This document shows, piece by piece, positions 11,084 to 25,457 of a stretch of DNA of 64,000 nt. Numbering within the stretch: the stretch's first letter is position 1; every line of letters begins with the position of its first letter. The DNA comes from Bacillota bacterium (GTDB lineage: Bacteria > Bacillota > Bacilli > Alicyclobacillales > SLC66): positions 1 to 64,000 of the forward strand of contig JAJZEE010000001.1 in the NCBI GenBank assembly GCA_021805735.1. The letters run 5' to 3'. A model generated the notes under the pieces. It saw only the letters and a program-made list of their open reading frames with translations. It was not told the origin of the DNA and did not search any database. Both the position numbers and the translations under genes were made by a program.

Positions 11084-12267
11084 GACTGCTCTGCGTAGAA
11101 ATGCTTTTCTGTCGGGAACTGTTCGCGCGCCGCCGCGTCGCTCTCGATCTCCGCCAGTTTTCTTGCGATATCCCGCGCGGCTGTCACTTTGCGAATGGTG
11201 TTGGTGTTGACGCGCATGCGCCTTAGCCGCGATCCGTCATCACGCAAAAGGCGATCGATATGCCCAATCACCTGTCTTCTGGTTCTGGCAAGAACAGCCA
11301 CCCGGGACTTGACGAGAAAGGCGGCGTTTTGTGTTTCCTGACCGGGGATCGGGCGGTACAAGAGCATGGGGAGTTCCATGGCCAGCGCTTCGCTTACTGT
11401 GAGTCCACCCGCTTTTGTAACAATCAGGTCAGACACGGCCATCAGTTCGTGAACTTCGCGCGTAAACCCGAATACCCAGACGGGATTCTTTGCGTCTCTG
11501 GACAGTTGTTCGATAGTCTGGCGAAGCTTCTCATTGCGTCCGCAAACGACGATCAGTTGAGCGCGTCTGTCGGATTGGAACAGTTCTTCGCAAATTTGAA
11601 CGATGTCACCAAGCACGCCATAGGCGCCGCCCATAACGAGAATGGTTGGATAATCATCTTCAAGGCCCAGTTTTACCCGAATCCCAGCGCGGTTTTTCGC
11701 CGCGAGAAACGCGGGCCGGATCGGTATCCCCGTGACGGAGATGCGGTGTTCATCAACTCCGCGAATCATAAGGCCGTGTTTCACGTGTTCGGAACCAACG
11801 AAGTAGTGATCAGTGTAGTGGTGTATCCATTGGCTGTGGATGGCATGGTCAGTGATCACTGTCGCCGCGGGTATGTTGATCAGACCCCGTTCCTTAAGCA
11901 GGGACACCACGCCCGCCGGGGTTGGGAAAGTCGAGAGTATTACGTCAGGCTTGTAAGCTTTCAGATAATCGGCAAGATCTTCGTATCCCAAATGGTTCAG
12001 GCGGCGCTGGATCAATGATGACGGCGCGATGCGGCTTGTTCCCTTGTAGAACAGGCCATACAGGGACGGAGCAAAGCGGACGCTCTTCATATAGCAGTAA
12101 CGTGCCACGGAATTGAGCATTGGGTGCACCATGTCCAGGTAGTCAATAATTTGCATTTCCAGATCAGGATTCTCTTCCATTAGCGCATCGCGAACTGCAA
12201 GCGCGGCCTGCTGGTGGCCCTCGCCGTACGAGGCCGATAAAATCAGCATTCGCCTCAGTTTTGGCAC
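11080..12267 (-). CDS. MGDG synthase / UgtP-like glycosyltransferase (GT28 type)
   Basis: ILSASYGEGHQQAALAVRDAL N-terminus, VTDHAIHSQWIHHYTDHYFVGSE, TKAGGLTVSEALAMELPMLLYRPIPGQE. Confidence 0.88.
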   Translation of the reverse strand: MPKLRRMLILSASYGEGHQQAALAVRDALMEENPDLEMQIIDYLDMVHPMLNSVARYCYMKSVRFAPSLYGLFYKGTSRIAPSSLIQRRLNHLGYEDLADYLKAYKPDVILSTFPTPAGVVSLLKERGLINIPAATVITDHAIHSQWIHHYTDHYFVGSEHVKHGLMIRGVDEHRISVTGIPIRPAFLAAKNRAGIRVKLGLEDDYPTILVMGGAYGVLGDIVQICEELFQSDRRAQLIVVCGRNEKLRQTIEQLSRDAKNPVWVFGFTREVHELMAVSDLIVTKAGGLTVSEALAMELPMLLYRPIPGQETQNAAFLVKSRVAVLARTRRQVIGHIDRLLRDDGSRLRRMRVNTNTIRKVTAARDIARKLAEIESDAAAREQFPTEKHFYAEQS

Positions 12268-12503
12268 GGAACATCCTCCTTGTCAACAGACGAATGTGCG
12301 CGGACATCCTCTGCTATTGTAGGTCACAAAGGTTAGAATGACATTAAAAAGCGTTATAACTAGTCAATTTTAACACTCTGTCGCCATTCTATACCGTCTT
12401 GGTCCGAAAAGAGAGCAACTCGACCGAGTGTAGTTCCAGTGTAGCTTATTGAGGGGCTCGTTTGCTATAATGATTCCGAGTGTCACAGGGAAGGTAAGGA
12501 GAG

Positions 12504-13136
12504 TTGTATTTGAGACCTATTCGCTGCGTGTCGCATCCCGTGGCTCTTGAAAAGATCGGCCGTTTGCGCGATCGATCCACGGACGTGTCCGAGTTTAGGC
12601 GGCTTGTACGAGAGTTGGCCATTTTACTCGCTATCGAAGCCACCAGTGACATGCCCAGCGTCGAGTACATAGTGCAGACGCCGGTGGCGCAGGCCAGGGT
12701 TACCCGCATAGCCGAGCCGGTTATTCTGGTTCCCATTTTGCGGGCGGGCCTTGGCATGGTCGATGGGATGTTGCAGTGGGTGCCTGAGGCTCGCGTCGGT
12801 CATCTCGGCATGTACCGCGATCCACAGACGCTGTCCCCGGTTGAGTATTACGCCAATACACCGCCTGAGTTGAACGAAGGCGTCGTGATCGTCCTTGACC
12901 CCATGCTTGCGACCGGAGGATCTGCGGCGGCCGCTCTCGCTGTTCTGAAGGCCAGAGGGGCGAAGCGAATCAAGGTGACCGCAATTCTCGCCGCGCCGGA
13001 GGGAATCGCCAAACTCGACGAGTTGCACCCCGATGTTGAACTGTATGCGATCGCGGTTGACGAGGGGTTGAACAGTCATGGATATATTGTGCCTGGTCTT
13101 GGGGACGCGGGCGATCGCATATTTGGAACTCTGTGA
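12504..13136 (+). CDS. upp: uracil phosphoribosyltransferase
   Basis: LVPILRAGLGMVDGM, VIVLDPMLATGGSAAAA, GDAGDRIFGT motifs; TTG start at 12504 or 12510. Confidence 0.96.
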   Translation: MYLRPIRCVSHPVALEKIGRLRDRSTDVSEFRRLVRELAILLAIEATSDMPSVEYIVQTPVAQARVTRIAEPVILVPILRAGLGMVDGMLQWVPEARVGHLGMYRDPQTLSPVEYYANTPPELNEGVVIVLDPMLATGGSAAAALAVLKARGAKRIKVTAILAAPEGIAKLDELHPDVELYAIAVDEGLNSHGYIVPGLGDAGDRIFGTL

Positions 13137-13153
13137 TGGCAAGGGGTGAAGCG

Positions 13154-14311
13154 ATGCCGCGCATTCGCGTGATGACAATATTCGGGACGCGTCCTGAAGC
13201 TGTAAAGATGGCGCCACTCGTCAGGGCGCTTCGGGCGGCGCAAGAGTTTGAGACCACTGTATGCGTCACCGCCCAACATCGAGAGCAACTGGATCAAGTG
13301 TTGTCGACGTTTGACATCGCGCCCGACTTCGACCTGAACATCATGGAGGCGAGGCAAACGCTGACGCTGATCTCAACCAAGGCGCTGCAACTGCTCGAGA
13401 GTGTCCTTGAAGAGGTCAAACCGGACGTTGTTCTCGTGCACGGTGATACGACCACGACGTTCGTTGCCAGTCTGGCTGCCTTTTATCAGCAGATCACCAT
13501 CGGACATGTGGAGGCCGGCTTGCGGACATGGGAAAAGTATTCTCCCTATCCGGAAGAGATGAATCGTCAGTTGACAGGCGTTCTCGCCGATCTGCATTTC
13601 GCTCCCACTCAGGTGGCGGCTGATAATCTGTTGCGCGAAGGGAAGCCTCACCACGCGATTTACGTGACTGGGAACACGGCGATCGACGCGATGCGGACCA
13701 CCGTGAAGTCGGATTATCACCATCCCGTGCTCGAGCGTGTCGACCCGTCGCGACGGCTCATTTACATGACGGCCCATCGCCGCGAAAACATCGGTTATAA
13801 GCTGGAACAGATATTTTCCGCCGTGCGTGAATTGGTCGAGACGCACTCCGATCTGTTCGTGGTTTACCCCATGCATCTCAATCCCGCAGTCCGGGAACCG
13901 GCGCAGCGTATCCTTGGCGATCACAAGCGCATCGCCTTGATTGAGCCGCTCGATGTTCTTGACGCGCACAATTTTATGGCCAGGGCGCATCTGATACTGA
14001 CCGACTCGGGAGGCGTCCAGGAAGAAGCGCCGTTTCTCGGGGTTCCCTGTCTTGTGTTGCGGGATACCACCGAACGGCCTGAAGGCGTCGACGCAGGCAC
14101 TCTGAAACTGGTGGGCACCGATAAGGATGAGATTGTACGCACAGCGGACGACCTTCTTCGGAACTCTGACTCTTATCGCAGAATGTCAGTGGCGGCGAGT
14201 CCTTATGGGGACGGTTTCGCTTCGGACCGCATCGTGCAGGCTCTCCGTCACTTCTTTGGTCGGGGGTCGGCGCCGGATTCCTTTGTGCCGCGTCCGAAGA
14301 TGGAACTGTAG
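13154..14311 (+). CDS. wecB: UDP-N-acetylglucosamine 2-epimerase (non-hydrolysing)
   Basis: FGTRPEAVKMAPLV, VHGDTTTTFVASLAAFY, HVEAGLRT, TDSGGVQEEAPFLGVPCLVLRDTTERPEG; ORF extends to 13133. Confidence 0.96.
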   Translation: MPRIRVMTIFGTRPEAVKMAPLVRALRAAQEFETTVCVTAQHREQLDQVLSTFDIAPDFDLNIMEARQTLTLISTKALQLLESVLEEVKPDVVLVHGDTTTTFVASLAAFYQQITIGHVEAGLRTWEKYSPYPEEMNRQLTGVLADLHFAPTQVAADNLLREGKPHHAIYVTGNTAIDAMRTTVKSDYHHPVLERVDPSRRLIYMTAHRRENIGYKLEQIFSAVRELVETHSDLFVVYPMHLNPAVREPAQRILGDHKRIALIEPLDVLDAHNFMARAHLILTDSGGVQEEAPFLGVPCLVLRDTTERPEGVDAGTLKLVGTDKDEIVRTADDLLRNSDSYRRMSVAASPYGDGFASDRIVQALRHFFGRGSAPDSFVPRPKMEL

Positions 14312-14405
14312 AGAGTTCGGCAACCGCCGTACCGTTCGCTGACTTTGGGCAACTGCCGATCGTGAGGGTTCACCGCAACATATCCGCATGCTTTTTTGAG
14401 GGGGA

Positions 14406-15590
14406 ATGGTTATGGAGGAAGCGGTCATCGTCTCAGCCACTCGAACAGCCATTGGCGCCTTTGGCGGCAGCCTGGCGGGGATACCGGGTCCGGACCTTGG
14501 TTCCTTGGTCATCAGGGAAGCGCTTACACGAGCGGGAATTGACGGATCCTCCGTGGACGAGGTCATTATGGGCAATGTACTCCAGGCTGGTCTCGGGCAG
14601 AATCCAGCCCGACAAGCCGCGCTGCACGCGGGGTTGGCGCCGGAACTTCCGGCGTTCACCGTCAACAAAGTGTGCGGATCCGGTCTGAAGACCATCGCTC
14701 TCGCTGCCCAAGCGATTCGGGCAGGCGATGAGGAGGTTGTGGTTGCCGGCGGCATGGAGAATATGAGCCGTGCGCCGTACCTGCTCGAAGGCGCGCGGAC
14801 CGGGTTTCGCATGGGGGATCAGACCGTCGTGGACAGCATGATCAGGGATGGGCTGTGGTGCGCATTCGACCACTGCCACATGGGGGTCACGGCGGAAAAC
14901 GTCGCTGAACGCTACTCGCTGTCTCGAGAAGCGCAGGATTCGTTTGCGCTGCGTTCGCAGGAGCGTGCTCGGGCAGCGATTGCGGCGGGCCATTTTGCGC
15001 AGGAGATCGTTCCTGTCTCCATTGCGCAGAAAAAAAGCGATCCCGTGCTCTTTGCCACCGACGAACATCCCAGGGAAACATCTCTTGAAGCATTGTCGAA
15101 GCTGCGGCCTGCCTTTAAGAAGGACGGCGTCGTTACGGCCGGCAACGCGTCCGGGCTCAATGACGGAGCGGCCGCCGTGGTTGTCATGTCCGCCAGACGC
15201 GCGCAGCAGTTGGGCGTCAAACCGCTCGCCCGCATTGTCGCCTATGCCTCAGCGGGCGTTGAACCATCGGTGATGGGGCTTGGTCCGATTTATGCAACCC
15301 AAAAGCTGTTTCAGAAATCCGGACTGTCACTCGCCGACATCGATCTGGTTGAGGCCAATGAAGCATTTGCGGCCCAGTCTCTGGCGGTTGCCCAGGAACT
15401 GGGATTTGACGAAACAAAACTGAACGTCAGTGGCGGCGCCATCGCTCTCGGGCATCCGATCGGCGCGTCTGGAGCCCGTGTGCTGGTCACGCTGCTCTAC
15501 GGGCTGCTTCGAACGGGCGGCCGAATGGGTCTCGCGACGCTTTGCATCGGCGGCGGGCAAGGCGTGTCCATGGTGATTGAACGTCTGTAA
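14406..15590 (+). CDS. acetyl-CoA C-acetyltransferase (thiolase)
   Basis: [48 protein letters not shown] active-site motifs. Confidence 0.96.
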   Translation: MVMEEAVIVSATRTAIGAFGGSLAGIPGPDLGSLVIREALTRAGIDGSSVDEVIMGNVLQAGLGQNPARQAALHAGLAPELPAFTVNKVCGSGLKTIALAAQAIRAGDEEVVVAGGMENMSRAPYLLEGARTGFRMGDQTVVDSMIRDGLWCAFDHCHMGVTAENVAERYSLSREAQDSFALRSQERARAAIAAGHFAQEIVPVSIAQKKSDPVLFATDEHPRETSLEALSKLRPAFKKDGVVTAGNASGLNDGAAAVVVMSARRAQQLGVKPLARIVAYASAGVEPSVMGLGPIYATQKLFQKSGLSLADIDLVEANEAFAAQSLAVAQELGFDETKLNVSGGAIALGHPIGASGARVLVTLLYGLLRTGGRMGLATLCIGGGQGVSMVIERL

Positions 15591-15739
15591 CCGATGTGTC
15601 AACTCCCGGAACTATGCAAGATTGGAGCTTGGCAAGAGGGGTTTTGAGGTTGCTCCAGTCGCGTTGTTCATTATAGACTGTTACTGAGCGTGCCAGCAGA
15701 TGTAATTGCAAGCGTGTAGTTGTAAGGAGGTGAAGTCTA

Positions 15740-15916
15740 TTGACCCATCATGTTCACTGGGAATTCGATTCTGAGTGTCCGCGTTGCGAGAAAATCAATC
15801 ACGTTTCGGCGCCCGCCGGCGAGCGGGTTGTGCATGTGCATTGTGAACACTGCACGCATGGTTATGATTATACCCACGTGGTTGTTGAGCACACTGATGT
15901 GGAAGATGAACAATAG
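15740..15916 (+). CDS. small zinc-ribbon protein (58 aa), absent from supplied ORF track
   Basis: TTG start 9 nt after AAGGAGGTGA; MTHHVHWEFDSECPRCEKINHVSAPAGERVVHVHCEHCTHGYDYTHVVVEHTDVEDEQ with CPRC/CEHC. Confidence 0.75.
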   Translation: MTHHVHWEFDSECPRCEKINHVSAPAGERVVHVHCEHCTHGYDYTHVVVEHTDVEDEQ

Positions 15917-16030
15917 CAATCAGCTGTGGACCTCGCCAAACGTATGCAGGTCATTTTGCGGGCCAGGTCGGGACAACTTTAAGATTTCACTCAAAATAGC
16001 CCCCGGCAGTTCGGATTTCGCTCAGATTCG

Positions 16031-16060
16031 TTGACAATGAATTTTCATTTAGTGTAGTAT
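16031..16060 (+). promoter_or_regulatory. candidate sigma-A promoter of the atp operon
   Basis: TTGACA (16031-16036), 18-nt spacer, TAGTAT (16055-16060), upstream of the AtpZ/AtpI-like ORFs. Confidence 0.6.
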
Positions 16061-16133
16061 TAGCGGGGGTTCCGGTTGACTGAGACAAAAACGGGATCTC
16101 AGGCAGGTTCACTATGGAGCGTATTACCGGCCA

Positions 16134-16403
16134 TTGGCGTTCGTCGATGAGGTGGTGAAGACAATCACTGACCATCGCAAGACTCCCGGATCATCATTTC
16201 GTGAATGGAAAGCGGTTGCGGTTTTCTCTGGGCTCGGACTCCAACTTCTGGTTAATATGCTGGTCTTTGGCTATATTGGCCATCTCCTCGCCGCAAGCTG
16301 GCATCGTTCCTGGATGACCGCCATTGGCGTCTTGGTCGGGCTTGGGGTTGGAATCTATGGGGTGTCCTATCTCATCAAACGAATGCTGGGTGATAAACCG
16401 TGA
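16134..16403 (+). CDS. AtpZ/AtpI-like small membrane protein of ATP synthase operon
   Basis: Two TM segments (LLVNMLVFGYIGHLLA; AIGVLVGLGVGIYGVSYLIKRML), first gene of atp operon; exact start uncertain. Confidence 0.7.
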   Translation: MAFVDEVVKTITDHRKTPGSSFREWKAVAVFSGLGLQLLVNMLVFGYIGHLLAASWHRSWMTAIGVLVGLGVGIYGVSYLIKRMLGDKP

Positions 16404-16813
16404 ATGAGGTGGAGTCTTTTCTTCTCCGGGTGCGCGGTATGGCAGTGGTCGGCGCGGTCCTGGCGGCCCTTACCGGGGTGTGTTGGGCCGTGTTCGGCGC
16501 GATCAGGGCGGATATGAACGGGCTCCTGCTCGGCGAAGTGGGTGGGGCTTACGTTGTCTACAGCATGGTGAGACAGGGGCACTTGAAGGACGGCCTGGAG
16601 GGCAAGGCGTTATTTGCGTCTGGCATGATGGGTATGCTGACCAGGCTGGTGGTGCTCGTCGCCGTGATGGTAGTGGCCGTCAAAACGCCAGGTGTGAATC
16701 CGATCACTGCGCTGGTGGGCTATTTGCTTGGATTTGCGTTCATATTCTTCGGCCTATATGGGTTTGCTCGAAACCGGGTGAAATCTTCAGGTGAAATCTT
16801 CAAAGGAAAGTAG
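16400..16813 (+). CDS. atpI: ATP synthase protein I
   Basis: Four hydrophobic segments, position directly before atpB. Confidence 0.75.
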   Translation: MNEVESFLLRVRGMAVVGAVLAALTGVCWAVFGAIRADMNGLLLGEVGGAYVVYSMVRQGHLKDGLEGKALFASGMMGMLTRLVVLVAVMVVAVKTPGVNPITALVGYLLGFAFIFFGLYGFARNRVKSSGEIFKGK

Positions 16814-16821
16814 GTGATAAG

Positions 16822-17586
16822 ATGCCGGCGTTCCCTTATTTGTTCTCCAACAGTATTTTCCGCATCAATCTGGTTACAATCGCCATGATGATCCTGGCCG
16901 GTCTGGTGGTGCTAATTGTCCTTCGACTCTCCATTCGCAAGCTAGATATGCGCAACCCGCGCGGGTTACAAAATTTAATTGAATGGGCGATAGATTTTAC
17001 CGCGAACATGGCGCGTGACACGATGCCCAGTGAACAGGTCGTACAGTGGATTTTGCCGCTGGCCTTCACCATGATGGCCTTTCTGTTCGTGTCCAACTGG
17101 CTCGGATTGATAGCCACAATCGCGATTCATCAGCAGCAGCCGATCCCGTGGCTGGGGATCACGGCGCAGAGTCTGGCCATGGCACACGGGGAAGTTCCGC
17201 TGTTCGACTCGCCGACGGCCAATATGAGCATGACATTGGGGATGGCTTTGATGGTCTGGGTTCTGAGCCATGCAACAGGGTTGCGGCGCCCAAAACAGTA
17301 CCTCTGGCATTTTGTGAAAAATCCCCTGGGGATCATGGAAGAGTTCACAAACCCTTTGACGCACGGCATGCGTCTATTTGGCAACATATTTGCCGGTGAA
17401 GCATTGGCTGGCGCAATCCTCACGATGCCCATACTCTTTGGGGTCGTGCCAACCGGGTTTCCGTTCCTGTTGGTCTGGTTGTTGTACAGCGGCTTTGTCA
17501 GCACGATTCAGGCGTATATCTTCACGATCCTGATGACGCTCTACGTTGGCCAAAAGTCCTTTCATGGCGGCGTGCACCACTCGTAA
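16822..17586 (+). CDS. atpB: F1Fo ATP synthase subunit a
   Basis: LTHGMRLFGNIFAGEAL, LVWLLYSGFVSTIQAYIFTILMTLYV motifs. Confidence 0.97.
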   Translation: MPAFPYLFSNSIFRINLVTIAMMILAGLVVLIVLRLSIRKLDMRNPRGLQNLIEWAIDFTANMARDTMPSEQVVQWILPLAFTMMAFLFVSNWLGLIATIAIHQQQPIPWLGITAQSLAMAHGEVPLFDSPTANMSMTLGMALMVWVLSHATGLRRPKQYLWHFVKNPLGIMEEFTNPLTHGMRLFGNIFAGEALAGAILTMPILFGVVPTGFPFLLVWLLYSGFVSTIQAYIFTILMTLYVGQKSFHGGVHHS

Positions 17587-17898
<312 letters not shown>

Positions 17899-17979
17899 AT
17901 CGCAGTCGCAGTCGACGAAGTCAGCATCGACCGTCCAGACTGGACGTTACTATGATGCGGAAAGGGGAGCGGGAACCAA

Positions 17980-18464
17980 GTGCAAGTGTTTGAACTGGGA
18001 ACATTTCTGGTATCGATCGTGACATTCCTGATCATGTTTTTGATCATTAGACGCTATGGGTTCGGTCCGATGGCAAAGATGCTGGAGAAACGAAGACTGT
18101 ATGTGGAGACGCAGATCACCGATGCAGAACAGAATCGACTCCAGGCGGAACGGTTTCTGACCGAACAGCAACAATTGCTTGAATCGGCCCGCCACCAGGC
18201 GAAGGAACTGCTTGACACGGCGCGAGTCAGGGCCGACGAACTGGCAAGGGACATTTTGAGCGACGCACAGACGGAATCGCGTCGCTTGCTGGAAGAAAAC
18301 CGCCAACTGATCGAACGCGAGCGGGCGGAAGTGCTAAACGGCGTGATGACCTCCGTGTCAGCCTTGACGGTGGAACTGAGCGAGAAACTGCTGCGGCGCA
18401 ACCTCTCTCATGAAGCCCACCAGGAAATGGTCAGGGAAGCGGAGAAACTGCTGGGTGAATTGAT

Positions 18465-18471
<7 letters not shown>
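17980..18471 (+). CDS. atpF: F1Fo ATP synthase subunit b
   Basis: N-terminal TM then long amphipathic helix; operon position. Confidence 0.95.
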
Positions 18472-20533
<2,062 letters not shown>

Positions 20534-20539
20534 ACCCTG

Positions 20540-20570
20540 CATGCCGCCGCGCGTCACGATCAGCGGCATG
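20540..20570. repeat. hairpin X in the atpA-atpG intergenic region
   Basis: CATGCCGC (20540-20547) / GCGGCATG (20563-20570) with loop containing CGCGTCAC; CATGCCGCnnCGCGTCAC recurs at 23694-23711. Confidence 0.65.
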
Positions 20571-20617
20571 AACAACAGCCTGCGGCATTTTTCAGGGACG
20601 AAGAGCCCAGTAGTGGA

Positions 20618-20687
20618 GGATTCATATGCTGTGCCCATCGCGAGTTCGGCGCAGCCGTGTCTGAGCAGGGGCACAGCATATGAATCC
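20618..20687 (+). repeat. palindromic repeat P, copy B (atpA-atpG gap)
   Basis: Perfect 19-bp arms GGATTCATATGCTGTGCCC / GGGCACAGCATATGAATCC around 32-nt loop ATCGCGAGTTCGGCGCAGCCGTGTCTGAGCAG. Confidence 0.95.
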
Positions 20688-20765
20688 GACCGGCACGGGC
20701 ACGGATGCCCGTATATTTCCAGACAACAGCAACCCAGGCGTCAGAAACCCTACGGCTGAAAGGCG

Positions 20766-23074
<2,309 letters not shown>

Positions 23075-23115
23075 AACAACACAGTCGCACACGGAACTCG
23101 TAAGGAGGTGACTAC

Positions 23116-23550
23116 GTGACGGTACCTTTTGAAGTCGTGACACCAGACAGAGTGGTGCTTACGATAGATGTCGACATGGTGTCTCTTCGTGGAGGCGGGG
23201 GCGAGATCGGCATTTTGCCGCGCCACATTCCTTTGTCCACGACAGTGAAACCAGGGGTTGTCAAGGTAAAGCTGCCGGAAGGGGAGGACTATGTCGCCGT
23301 GACGTCCGGGTTTCTTCAGGTTGTGCCTGACAAGATTACCCTGTTGGTCGAAACTGCCGAAGTGGGTTCCCTCATCGATATTGACCGCGCCATGCGCGCC
23401 AGGGAACGCGCTGAGAAGCGCATCGCCGAACACGCCAACGAGGCCGACCTTCTGCGCGCTGAGGCGGCGTTGCAGCGCGCGCTGAATCGCTTGGAGGCGG
23501 CGGAGTTGTCAGCCCGTTACGGAGATTTGATCAAACAGCGAATCATGTGA
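23116..23550 (+). CDS. atpC: F1Fo ATP synthase subunit epsilon
   Basis: VTPDRVVLTIDVDMVSLRGGGGEIGILPRHIPL; operon end. Confidence 0.97.
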   Translation: MTVPFEVVTPDRVVLTIDVDMVSLRGGGGEIGILPRHIPLSTTVKPGVVKVKLPEGEDYVAVTSGFLQVVPDKITLLVETAEVGSLIDIDRAMRARERAEKRIAEHANEADLLRAEAALQRALNRLEAAELSARYGDLIKQRIM

Positions 23551-23585
23551 CCATAATGTACTTTTTGCGACGCCAGTTCGCTTGA

Positions 23586-23625
23586 GCGCCGTCGGCATGG
23601 AGGATTCCATACCGACGGCGCCTTT
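23586..23625 (+). terminator. intrinsic terminator downstream of atpC
   Basis: 16-bp stem GCGCCGTCGGCATGGA-GGAT-TCCATACCGACGGCGC (one mismatch) followed by CTTTT. Confidence 0.8.
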
Positions 23626-23737
23626 TCACTGGTACGAAGCCCGCTCCGGCCAGCAGGAAAATACTCCTGCGGCGATTTTCCGGGATAGACTTCCATGCCG
23701 CTTCGCGTCACCACCGGAGGAATGAGAGCTCGCTTGG

Positions 23738-23810
23738 CCAGAATCGTATGCTGGGCCGAGGCGAGTTCGGCGAAGCCGTGTTTGAGAAGCGGCACAGCAT
23801 ACGATTCTGG
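23738..23810 (+). repeat. palindromic repeat P, copy C (atpC-nuoA gap)
   Basis: 16-bp CCAGAATCGTATGCTG / CAGCATACGATTCTGG, one G.A mismatch, then GCCG/CGGC; loop AGGCGAGTTCGGCGAAGCCGTGTTTGAGAAG shares the core of copies A and B. Confidence 0.93.
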
Positions 23811-23854
23811 CGGGCAGGAGCAATCGATTATCCGGGATGGTCCGATCGGGTGGT

Positions 23855-23883
23855 TTTACTCATCGCTTCGCCTTTGTTATAAT
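23855..23883 (+). promoter_or_regulatory. candidate sigma-A promoter upstream of nuoA
   Basis: TTTACT (23855-23860), 17-nt spacer, TATAAT (23878-23883). Confidence 0.5.
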
Positions 23884-23988
23884 AACCGTGTTTCACTCCA
23901 GGAAATACTGTCTCATACTGCGACAAGCTACTGTAGCAGTACGCGTTACTTGATCAACCGCAGTAATCGGTGGTTTGGGGGTGACTGG

Positions 23989-24354
23989 TTGATTTACTCC
24001 AATAATTTTGTATTCGTCCTCATATTTTTGGCACTGGGCATTTTGCTGCCGGTAGGAGCGCTCGTCGTCCTGGGCCCGTTGCTGCGGCCCAGTAATCCAA
24101 CGCGTGAGAAAATCACAACGTATGAAAGCGGGCTTGAGCCCATCGGGGACGCGCGCGGTCGTTACAATGTCCGATACTATCTGTTTGCTCTGTTATTTGT
24201 CGTCTTTGATGTAGAGATCGTATTTTTGTACCCTTGGGCGGTCGCATATCACTCCCTGGGCATGTTTGGTTTTGTCGAAATGCTGATTTTTATTTTTTTG
24301 CTGTTCATTGGCCTTGTTTATGCCTGGAAAAAGAAGGTGCTCGAATGGAAGTGA
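23989..24354 (+). CDS. nuoA: NADH-quinone oxidoreductase subunit A
   Basis: [44 protein letters not shown]; in-frame TTG at 23989 is a plausible start within ORF 23695..24354. Confidence 0.93.
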   Translation: MIYSNNFVFVLIFLALGILLPVGALVVLGPLLRPSNPTREKITTYESGLEPIGDARGRYNVRYYLFALLFVVFDVEIVFLYPWAVAYHSLGMFGFVEMLIFIFLLFIGLVYAWKKKVLEWK

Positions 24355-24887
24355 ACACTTCCGTACATCTCCCGACTATCGAATACGAAGGATTTACTCC
24401 GGCGGAGTCTGCAGAATTGCGTCGCTCGGGCATCGTTGTCAGCAGTCTCGAACAACTGAAGGGCTGGGCGCGCAGCAACAGCCTGTGGCCGCTGACGTTT
24501 GGCCTCGCCTGCTGCGCGATTGAAATGATGGGCACGGGTGCGTCGCACTATGATCTGGACCGTTTTGGAATCATCTTTAGAGCGTCGCCCCGTCAGTCAG
24601 ACGTCATGATTGTGGCCGGCACCGTGACAAAGAAAATGGCGCCGTTACTGCGACGGTTGTACGATCAGATGCCAGAGCCCAAATGGGTAGTGGCCATGGG
24701 GTCCTGCGCAACGGCAGGGGGACCCTATGTCCGATCGTATTCTGTCGTAAAGGGCGTCGATCAGATTGTGCCCGTGGACGTGTACATCCCCGGTTGCCCG
24801 CCGTCTCCTCCGGCGCTTATTTATGGGCTGAACAAGTTGCAGGAACGCATCCGCCTGGAAGCGGCCGGGAAGAAGGTGACTGGCTAG
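24345..24887 (+). CDS. nuoB: NADH-quinone oxidoreductase subunit B
   Basis: [57 protein letters not shown] at 24345. Confidence 0.97.
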   Translation: MEVNTSVHLPTIEYEGFTPAESAELRRSGIVVSSLEQLKGWARSNSLWPLTFGLACCAIEMMGTGASHYDLDRFGIIFRASPRQSDVMIVAGTVTKKMAPLLRRLYDQMPEPKWVVAMGSCATAGGPYVRSYSVVKGVDQIVPVDVYIPGCPPSPPALIYGLNKLQERIRLEAAGKKVTG

Positions 24888-25457
24888 GTGAGCGAAGAGA
24901 TGAAACCAGCAGCAGCACCCGCCGCCAAACCCGCAAAAGCGGCCGCTCCGCCCGATCCGAGGGTGGTTGCCGCCACTGCCATGGCAGATGAGATCAGGGC
25001 CAGCATTGAAACCCGCTTCGGCGAGGGCGCCGTGGAGGAAACGGGCGCGGCAAAAACGGTTCCGATGGTCCGCATCGCCTCAAAAAAATGGCGGGATGTC
25101 GTCACATTTTTGCGTGATTCTGAGGATCATCAGTATGATTATGTAGAATTGATGTCTGGAACAGATTACAAAGACTACATAGAACTGGTGATTTATCTGT
25201 ATTCCATGAAGCGGGGCGCCTACATTAACGTGAAGACGCGCACTTCGCGCGACGCCGCTTCGTTGCCCTCGCTGACGCCTGTGTTTCCCGGCGTCAACTG
25301 GGAGGAGCGGGAAGTGTACGACCTCCTTGGGGTGAACTTCGAGGGCCATCCCGATCTGCGCAGAATTATGATGTGGGATGAATGGAAAGGGTACCCTTTG
25401 CGCAAGGACTATTCCGATTTTGATAACATCCCGACTCGGGGAGGTGAACCCCGCTAA
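24888..25457 (+). CDS. nuoC: NADH-quinone oxidoreductase subunit C
   Basis: NWEEREVYDLLGVNFEGHPDLRRIMMWDEWKGYPLRKDY; Ala/Pro-rich N-terminus. Confidence 0.95.
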   Translation: MSEEMKPAAAPAAKPAKAAAPPDPRVVAATAMADEIRASIETRFGEGAVEETGAAKTVPMVRIASKKWRDVVTFLRDSEDHQYDYVELMSGTDYKDYIELVIYLYSMKRGAYINVKTRTSRDAASLPSLTPVFPGVNWEEREVYDLLGVNFEGHPDLRRIMMWDEWKGYPLRKDYSDFDNIPTRGGEPR

